64,000 nucleotides of DNA from Candidatus Desulfarcum epimagneticum. Its GTDB lineage: Bacteria; Desulfobacterota; Desulfobacteria; Desulfobacterales; CR-1. Every line of letters begins with the position of its first letter. Within the stretch, counting starts at the first letter, position 1. Below the pieces are notes generated by a model that was given only the letters and a program-made list of their open reading frames with translations, searched no databases and was not told where the DNA came from. Below, piece after piece: positions 58,397-64,000 of the stretch. Made by a program: the position numbers and the translations under genes. Location of the stretch: the NCBI GenBank assembly GCA_900659855.1, contig CAACVI010000023.1, forward strand, positions 62,001 through 126,000, given 5' to 3'.

Positions 58397-59332
58397 ATGG
58401 GTGAGGGAATGGATCAAAAAAAAGCCAATGAGGTCATCGCCGGCATACGCCGGCTGCTTGGGGATTATTTTAAGAAAAACGGCCTGACCTACGCTGTTTT
58501 CGGAAAATCCGAAGGTCTGGACAGCTCGGTCATCGCGGGCCTTTTAAGCGGCGTTAAGGGAATCAGGCCCATCGGGGTCATCATGCCCTGCGAATCCGAT
58601 CCCGACGCCGAGCGCGTCGGCCGGCTGGTTCTGGATCATTTCAATATCCCCCATATCCGGCTGGATCTCACCCGGGAGTTTCACGGCGTCATGGGGCTTT
58701 TTTATTCGGCGGACGGCCTTTACGGACAGCTTTGCGAGATACTGAAAGGCTGCGGAGACATAGACGCCGCCAGGGGCCTTTCGCATAAAAAATCCATCGC
58801 CGCGGGAAATATCAAGGCGCGGCTCAGGATGATCACCCTTTACCACATCGCCTCCCTGGTCGGGGGGCTGGTGGTGTCCACGGACAATCTTTCCGAGCTG
58901 CACATGGGGTTTTGGACCTTAAACGGGGACGTGGGGGACATCGCCCCGATCCAGCATGTGTTCAAAGGGATTGAGGAATACGATATCGCCGAGGCGCTGG
59001 GCGTTCCGGAGGAATCGCTCAACGCCGTTCCCACGGACGGGCTTGACGTGACGCCGGGCGGCGTGGACGAGGACCAGCTGGGCATGCCGTATCCGGACAT
59101 CGACCGGGTGATCATCGGGCTGATTCGAAGCCGTTTTTGCGAAAAAGACCGGTTTAAGGAGGAAGAGATCCCGGCCCTGGCCCAAAAGCTGTCCCGGGAA
59201 ATCGGTTACCAGCCTGATGAGATCGCCCATGTGGCCGAGCGGATGCTTAAAACCGATTACAAACGCCATTGGCCCCGGGTTTTTCAAAGGGATGAGATTG
59301 GGTTGACTGAGATTGAGAAGATGAAAATTTGA
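58397..59332 (+). CDS. nadE: NAD+ synthase-like protein with altered ATP loop
   Basis: The 311-residue protein matches NadE over its length: adenine-nucleotide alpha-hydrolase fold, STDNLSELHMGFWTLNGDVGDIAPIQHVFK (the conserved NxxE and GD region that contacts NAD precursor and magnesium), and TDGLDVTPGGVDEDQLGMPYPDIDRVI. The usual P-loop SGGxDS is changed to GKSEGLDSS near residues 36-44, so the first Gly-Gly is Ser-Glu-Gly. It has no glutaminase domain and would use ammonia. ATG 58412 after GTGAGGG is an alternative start. The 3' end overlaps the convergent dacB frame. Confidence 0.85.
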   Translation: MGEGMDQKKANEVIAGIRRLLGDYFKKNGLTYAVFGKSEGLDSSVIAGLLSGVKGIRPIGVIMPCESDPDAERVGRLVLDHFNIPHIRLDLTREFHGVMGLFYSADGLYGQLCEILKGCGDIDAARGLSHKKSIAAGNIKARLRMITLYHIASLVGGLVVSTDNLSELHMGFWTLNGDVGDIAPIQHVFKGIEEYDIAEALGVPEESLNAVPTDGLDVTPGGVDEDQLGMPYPDIDRVIIGLIRSRFCEKDRFKEEEIPALAQKLSREIGYQPDEIAHVAERMLKTDYKRHWPRVFQRDEIGLTEIEKMKI

Positions 59333-60509
59333 TTTTTGAGCGAACCCCCTCCATAATGGCGTCCATGCGTTTCCAGCCTGTGTGGGCCATCACGCAAAAC
59401 GAAAACAGCTTTCCTTCCGGGGTTTCAAAGAACCCGGCCCGGGCCCGAATGCCTTTTAAAGACCCGGTTTTGTAATATTCATCTCCCCTTCGGGTCATCA
59501 GACGCCTGTGGGGCCGAAAGGCCCGGAGGATTTTCGCCATGTTTCGGGCGCTGATTTGGTTTCGCCGCGAGATTCCCGATCCCTCCACGATGGCGATTTC
59601 CGTTATTCCCAGCCGGTCCCGGGCAAAGGCCCGGAGGGCCGACACCCCTTTCTCAAGGGTGGCCGGGGGGCCCGACACCTGGGCGCCGGCGGTTAAAAGA
59701 AGCTGGTTGGCCATAAAATTGTTTGAAAATTCAAGGGTTTTTTGGACCACTTCCTTAAGGCTCCAGGTGGACAGATGGGTGTGAAGCGGTGGGTCCTCCC
59801 CGGCCCCGGCCCTGCCCATGACGACTTTTCCCGAAGAAGGAATCCCGGCTTTGTTCAGGAAAAAATGAAACAGCCGGCCGGCATGCGCGAGATTTTCGCG
59901 GTTTTTCCCGGAGAACACAATCCGGCCGGAGTTCCGGCCGTATTTTTCGATCCGCTCAAGGGCCATAGGGAGCAAAGGCGTCTGGGGCTCGGCGCTTTTG
60001 GGCCGGCCGTCTTTTCCCCGGGCGAAATACACGCTGTTGAAGTTGACGCACAACGCCCCCACCGGCGCGTCATAGGGCTCAAAAGACGGGGAAACCCCGG
60101 GAATTTGAATCCCGGGGGCGAAATAGGAGTCGTCCATGACCAGGTTCCGGACGCCCGTCAGGCGCCCGGCGAGATGGTTTGAGATTTTTTCAAGCTCTTC
60201 GGAGACCAGAAGGGGATCGCCGTATCCTTTGATCCCCAGGTTTTTTCCCCGGTCGATAAAAAAATCGGTTTTGAACCTGAAATCTTCCCCCATAACGGAC
60301 AGGGCGAACAGGCAGGTCAGTATCTTCAGGGTGGAGGCCGGCGCGAGTTCGGATCCGGCGTTTTTTGAAAACACGGTCTTTCCATCCGGGTCCAGGATCA
60401 AAACCGCGTCTTTTTCCCCCAAAAGCCGGTCCAGGTTTTGAAAATCGGCGCGGGCCGGAAGGGCCAGGAGAAAAATTGCCGGCAAAACAGCCCAAAAACG
60501 CCATGTCAT
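59247..60509 (-). CDS. dacB: D-alanyl-D-alanine carboxypeptidase/endopeptidase (PBP4, S13 family)
   Basis: The 420-residue periplasmic penicillin-binding protein has a signal peptide (FWAVLPAIFLLALPARA). All three active-site motifs are present: SxxK in PASTLKI near 57-63, SxN in EFSNNFMANQLL, and KTG in YYKTGSLKG. It trims pentapeptides and cleaves crosslinks in peptidoglycan. ATG 60509 is chosen for the signal peptide; the open frame runs 27 codons upstream. The last 30 residues (GVRSKIKFSSSQSQST and following) are unlike the family and run through a family II arm at 59330-59352 into the convergent nadE gene, an 86-base overlap. The original stop was probably lost to the element. Confidence 0.9.
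   Translation of the reverse strand: MTWRFWAVLPAIFLLALPARADFQNLDRLLGEKDAVLILDPDGKTVFSKNAGSELAPASTLKILTCLFALSVMGEDFRFKTDFFIDRGKNLGIKGYGDPLLVSEELEKISNHLAGRLTGVRNLVMDDSYFAPGIQIPGVSPSFEPYDAPVGALCVNFNSVYFARGKDGRPKSAEPQTPLLPMALERIEKYGRNSGRIVFSGKNRENLAHAGRLFHFFLNKAGIPSSGKVVMGRAGAGEDPPLHTHLSTWSLKEVVQKTLEFSNNFMANQLLLTAGAQVSGPPATLEKGVSALRAFARDRLGITEIAIVEGSGISRRNQISARNMAKILRAFRPHRRLMTRRGDEYYKTGSLKGIRARAGFFETPEGKLFSFCVMAHTGWKRMDAIMEGVRSKIKFSSSQSQSTQSHPFEKPGANGVCNRF
59330..59352 (-). repeat. Family II single arm at the nadE stop
   Basis: On the minus strand, GGGGGTTCGCTCAAAAATCA matches the family II arm. It overlaps the TGA of nadE and is read through in the dacB frame. Confidence 0.6.
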
Positions 60510-60638
60510 GGTTTTTTTGCCTTTAAAAATAGGTTGATTAATCGTTTCGGCGGCCATAATATCAGAAAACAGGCAAATGGCAAGCGCCAAGACGCCGGAA
60601 TGTTGATGGGGATCTGATTAAAAAACGGGGGAACAACG

Positions 60639-62501
60639 ATGCGTTGCCGACAATGCGGCGCGACAAGGCCGAATGGCGCCCGTTTCTGCCCCGAATGCGG
60701 GGCCGCTTTTGACGGGAAACGAAAAAAAACCTTTGGAATCTGGGCCGCGCTGATTTTCTTTTTCGCCGGCCTGGCTTTGGGCGGAACCGCGCTTTTTTTT
60801 CACGCGGACCAAAAAATCCAAACGTTTTCAAAGACCTTGACCCGCCTGGCCCAAAGGGCCGCGGAAATGGAAAGGACGCTGGAAACGCGGCCCCCAAAGC
60901 CCCAAAGAAAGACGGCGCCCGGGCCTGTGGAAAGCGGAATTCAGCTTTTTTCCGGACGGGTGACCGTCCGGGACCCCGATGGGGAGACGGCGGGGGAGAT
61001 TCTCGGCGCGGCGGCCGGGGGCTCATGGACGGCGCTTCCCGCCCGGGCGTGCGTCGGGGGGGACGACTGGCGTTTTTATGACCGGATGGGCCGCTTTTTT
61101 GAAATCGAAGGGGGAATATGGCGGCCCGGGGACCGGATCGGGCTCTGGAGGATATCCCGAAAGCCCGCGCCCAATGAGTATTCCCTGGCGGTTTTTGACG
61201 AAAACCGGCCTTTGTTCTGGCAAAGCCATGAGCCCGGCGCCCCAAAGGAGCCCGCCCAGGTGTTTCCGGACCGGCCCCGGGGGATTTTCAGGCCCTGTCT
61301 GATCCCGGAAAACATGGACGAGCCCGGGGTGTTTATCCAGGGGAAAAACGTGGTGGGATGGACATTCGGCGCTTTGCTGGATTCGGGCCGCCTGCTTTCG
61401 GCCGATGTGGAGCAGGCCATGGACGCCTATGTCACGGTGGACGGCTTTTACGACGCCACCTTTGCCTTCAGCCGGGAGCGCCGGTTTTCAAAGGCCCTGG
61501 CCATGGGGGAGGACGCTTCCATCCCGGATCGCCTGGCGGCTTTTTCCGAAGGGTTTCTTCTGGAGCCCAAACTGTCCCGACCCAACACCCCGACCCGGCT
61601 TTTGCCGGAAAATATTTTGAAACGCATGCGCGCTTTGGCCGACGCCGGCCTTAAACAGGACCTTCACGCCTCCATCGCCGACGCCCTGGATGAAAGGGCC
61701 CTGGCCCGGGCTCTGGACCCCGGCCTTTTTGAAAGGGCCGTGAGGGCCGTTTCCAAGGCTTACGGATATGACCGGGCCGCGGCCGTCGCCGAATATGTCC
61801 GCGCGGGCGCCGCCCGGGGCCCCGGCGATGAAAAAAGGGCGGCCATAGAACGGGCGTATGGGCGTTTGCGCCGCGCGCATATCCGCTCCAAAATCGCCGG
61901 GGGCGACATCGAGGAGGGATGGGAGATTTTTGATCGGGCCAAACCGCTTTTTCAAAACGATCCCCATCTTCATCTCCTGGGCGTGGAGCTGGCCCTGGCC
62001 GACCAAAACTGGGAAAGGGCCCTGGGCCTGCTTTCGAATATGCCCGCCCGTCCGCCGGAGATGGAAGACCGGATTCGGCTCATTGAGCAAAGAATCGCGA
62101 AGGCAAGGGGAGAGGAGGGAAGGATCACGGCGCTTTTTGAGCCCGGCTCCGCCGCCATCCCGGCCGCCGCCCTTATAAACGGGGCGTGGAACCAGGATTT
62201 CATCATCGACACCGGGGCCTCGGTGACCGTCATCCCGCCTGCCGCCGCCAGGGCGCTTGGAATCCGGATCGGGCCGGGGACTCCCCGACGCGAAGTCTCC
62301 ACGGCTGGTGGGATCAGGCGCGCTCCGGAGGTTTTTCTTTCGTCCATTGAAATGAGCGGGTGGGTGGAGACGGATGTCGCCGCGCTGGTCATGGATATTC
62401 CGGGCATGGAGGGCGCGGGTCTTTTGGGGCTCAATTATCTTAACCGCTTCGACATGGATATTGACGCGCAAAAGGGGGTTTTATCGCTCACGCCCAGGTG
62501 A
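60639..62501 (+). CDS. Zinc-ribbon, membrane-anchored retropepsin-like aspartic protease
   Basis: The 620-residue protein begins with a zinc ribbon (MRCRQCGATRPNGARFCPECG, four Cys) and a membrane helix at about 32-53 (IWAALIFFFAGLALGGTALFF). A predicted periplasmic part follows with a coiled segment and an SH3-like region near 100-160, then a helical middle with TPR-like units (IEEGWEIFDRAKPLFQNDPHLHLLGVELALADQNWERALGLL). The last 110 residues form an aspartyl-protease domain with FIIDTGASVTVIPPAAARALGI (DTGA) and GLLGLNYLNRFDMDID. Such DTGA domains act as dimers. Domain order puts the ribbon in the cytoplasm and the protease outside. Substrate unknown. Confidence 0.8.
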   Translation: MRCRQCGATRPNGARFCPECGAAFDGKRKKTFGIWAALIFFFAGLALGGTALFFHADQKIQTFSKTLTRLAQRAAEMERTLETRPPKPQRKTAPGPVESGIQLFSGRVTVRDPDGETAGEILGAAAGGSWTALPARACVGGDDWRFYDRMGRFFEIEGGIWRPGDRIGLWRISRKPAPNEYSLAVFDENRPLFWQSHEPGAPKEPAQVFPDRPRGIFRPCLIPENMDEPGVFIQGKNVVGWTFGALLDSGRLLSADVEQAMDAYVTVDGFYDATFAFSRERRFSKALAMGEDASIPDRLAAFSEGFLLEPKLSRPNTPTRLLPENILKRMRALADAGLKQDLHASIADALDERALARALDPGLFERAVRAVSKAYGYDRAAAVAEYVRAGAARGPGDEKRAAIERAYGRLRRAHIRSKIAGGDIEEGWEIFDRAKPLFQNDPHLHLLGVELALADQNWERALGLLSNMPARPPEMEDRIRLIEQRIAKARGEEGRITALFEPGSAAIPAAALINGAWNQDFIIDTGASVTVIPPAAARALGIRIGPGTPRREVSTAGGIRRAPEVFLSSIEMSGWVETDVAALVMDIPGMEGAGLLGLNYLNRFDMDIDAQKGVLSLTPR

Positions 62502-62510
62502 CGCCGTGGT

Positions 62511-62556
62511 CAGGGCTCATTCAAAAATGGGTTATTTCTGAGTGGGCCCTTTAGCC
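62511..62556. repeat. Short family II palindrome at the dctM 3' end
   Basis: AGGGCTCATTCAAAAATGGG and the reverse-strand arm AAAGGGCCCACTCAGAAAT form a compact hairpin between convergent genes. The TAA of the TRAP permease frame is at its right edge. It could serve as a terminator. Confidence 0.7.
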
Positions 62557-63853
62557 CATCAGGCCCGGCAGAAAAAGCGCGATTTGAGGAAAAATGGTGA
62601 TGGCCGCCGCGACCAGCAGGATGGGGATGAGAAAATAAAAGGCGCCTTTGAAGATGGTCTCAATGGGATAATCGGACACCCCGGCGATGACGAAAATATT
62701 GAGGCCCAGGGGGGGGGGTGATCAATCCGGCCTCCATCATCAAAACCGAAATCACCCCGAACCACAGCGGATCGAACCCCATTTCAAGAATGGCGGGAAA
62801 TATCACCGGAAGGGTCAGGGCCATCATGGAGACCGCGTCCAAAAAACAGCCCAGGACCAGGTAGCCGGCCAGGATGATGGCCAAAACCGCGTATCGGGAC
62901 ACCTCCAGCGCCGCCAGGACCGCCGCCAGTTTCTGGGGCAGCAGGGTCAGCGCGATGAAGCGGGCGAAGATGTCCGCGCCCCCCAGTATGATAAAGGTCA
63001 TCACGGAAATTTTCACTGTGGACTGAAACGCCGCCAGAAAATCCTTCGGGCTGGCTTTTTTTCTGAAGATCGCCGTCAAAAAAAGAAAAAACGCCCCGGC
63101 CGCGCCGGCCTCCGTGGGGGTGAAAACCCCGGCGTATATGCCGCCCATGACCAGGAAAAAGGCGGCGATCAGCTCCCACGCGCGCGTGAGGGCCGCTATT
63201 TTTTCCTTAAAAGGGACCTTTTCAAATGAGGCCGGGGCGGCCTGGGGTTTCACGGTCGCCCATATCCAGACGATTCCCGCAAAGGCCGCCGCCAGCATAA
63301 AGCCGGGCAGAAAGCCGGCGATGAGAAGTTTGCCGATGGAAAGCTCGGTCAAAATGCCGTAGATCACAAATCCCACGCTGGGGGGAATGAGAAACCCCAG
63401 CGCCCCTCCCGCCGCCACGGTTCCCGAGCTGAGTTTTTCGTCGTAGCCGTAGCGTTTCATCTCCGGAAGCGCGATTTTTCCCAGGGTGGCGGCCGTGGCC
63501 ACGGAAGAGCCGCATATGGTGGAAAATCCCGCGCACGCCCCGATGGTGGCCAGTCCCAGGCCGCCCGGGAGCCGGCGGGCCCACTTGTCGGCGGCGAAGT
63601 AGATGTCTTTGCTCAGGCCGCATATGGAGGCCAGCTCTCCCATGAGCACGAAAAGCGGGATCACGGTGAGGGAATAGGACGTGAAGGTGGAATAAAAGGA
63701 CCGGGCCAAAGCCGGCATGGCCACCTCCGGGGAAATCAGGACGCTGATTCCCATAAAACCCGTGAGCGCCAGGGCCAGGCCCACTGGCATGCCCAGGATC
63801 AAAAGAACAAAGAGCAGCGCCGATCCCGCGACGCCCGCCGTCATGGGGTCCAT
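62551..63853 (-). pseudogene. dctM: TRAP transporter large permease DctM, frameshifted in a poly-C tract
   Basis: The protein is a TRAP large permease with about 12 hydrophobic helices (MTAGVAGSALLFVLLILGMPVGLALALTG; CAGFSTICGSSVATAATLGKIALPEMKRYGYDEKLSSGTVAAGGALGFLIPPSVG). The frame is intact to residue about 380 (VLMMEAGLITPP). A run of ten C on the minus strand (62709-62718) then shifts it into a false ending. With nine C, the sequence continues as LGLNIFVIAGVSDYP and on to FPQIALFLPGLMG with TAA at 62551, the expected TRAP C-terminus. Either a sequencing error or a phase-variable or inactivated gene is possible. ATG 63853 overlaps the dctQ stop. Confidence 0.88.
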
Positions 63854-64000
63854 GCCGCGCTCCTTTCAGACGTTTTGAAAAACGCCCGGCCTGCGGCCCG
63901 AACATCCGCGGCAAGGGTCGCGAAAAGAAGGAAAAATCCCGCCGACGCCGCGAAGCGGAAGGGGAAAAGGGGCGTTCCCAGCATGTCCGTGGCCGTTTTG
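63841..64000 (-). CDS. dctQ: TRAP transporter small permease DctQ, C-terminal end (partial)
   Basis: The frame entering from the right edge on the minus strand reads MLGTPLFPFRFAASAGFFLLFATLAADV and stops with TGA at 63841-63843, overlapping the dctM start by 13 bases. The last transmembrane helix and the DctQ-DctM overlap are typical of TRAP operons. The N-terminal part and the periplasmic binding protein lie outside the window. Confidence 0.65.
   Translation of the reverse strand, partial: KTATDMLGTPLFPFRFAASAGFFLLFATLAADVRAAGRAFFKTSERSAAWTP

Overview
The window looks like a chromosomal segment of a GC-rich, anaerobic Desulfobacterota member (Desulfobacterales-like). That call rests on family content, not on a database search: an AhbC-type radical SAM enzyme of the siroheme-dependent heme pathway, an octaheme HAO-like cytochrome, HypD/HypE hydrogenase maturation proteins, a molybdenum-cofactor cluster, a TRAP transporter and DUF3373-like outer-membrane barrels. 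No rRNA, tRNA, CRISPR array or recognisable insertion sequence was seen.

Layout. 0-4.5 kb: end of truB, rpsO, pnp, an M16 zinc peptidase and a small unknown gene. 4.6-10.5 kb (minus): a DUF3373-like barrel coupled to ahbC, a small exported cytochrome-like protein without a heme motif, and a second DUF3373-like barrel carrying two SH3b domains. 11.5-14 kb: a 5'-truncated PP2C phosphatase and selO. 14.3-19.8 kb: a CoA-related run (hotdog thioesterase, MFS carrier, two acyl-CoA dehydrogenases of which only one keeps the catalytic Glu, and an acetoacetate-decarboxylase-like protein). 19.8-24.5 kb: octaheme cytochrome, orphan type IV pilin-like protein, stand-alone PocR sensor, 2-hydroxyacid dehydrogenase, unknowns. 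24.7-32.2 kb: moaB-pyrR diverging from mobA-moaE-moaC-mltA, then apbE, hypE and hypD. 33.3-38.4 kb: a PspA-centred envelope-stress cluster (DUF2170, PspA, DUF4178-like on plus; lipoprotein, DUF350 and membrane spermidine-synthase-like on minus).

38.9-57.0 kb is the most unusual part. Two AT-rich paralogous helix-turn-helix genes face a minus-strand series of exported proteins: a helical protein, a 2520-residue RHS/YD-repeat protein with an N-terminal transglutaminase-like domain and a variable C-terminal tip, an AT-rich lipoprotein in the position of an immunity gene, an RHS remnant, an outer-membrane barrel, an HExxH peptidase, a 1436-residue multidomain protein, and a membrane-anchored helical-repeat protein. 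The two giant proteins share a recurrent Asp-Ala-Ser-x-Asp peptide, and both appear to have papain-like domains lacking the catalytic cysteine. 57.8-64 kb: a single-domain response regulator, nadE with an altered ATP loop, a PBP4-type carboxypeptidase, a zinc-ribbon/retropepsin fusion, and TRAP genes with a poly-C frameshift.

Two families of dispersed palindromic elements run through the first two thirds of the window and the last 5 kb. Family I has terminal inverted repeats and interchangeable hairpin cores. Family II has a GGGYTCRCTCA-type arm. Both repeatedly abut or overlap stop codons.
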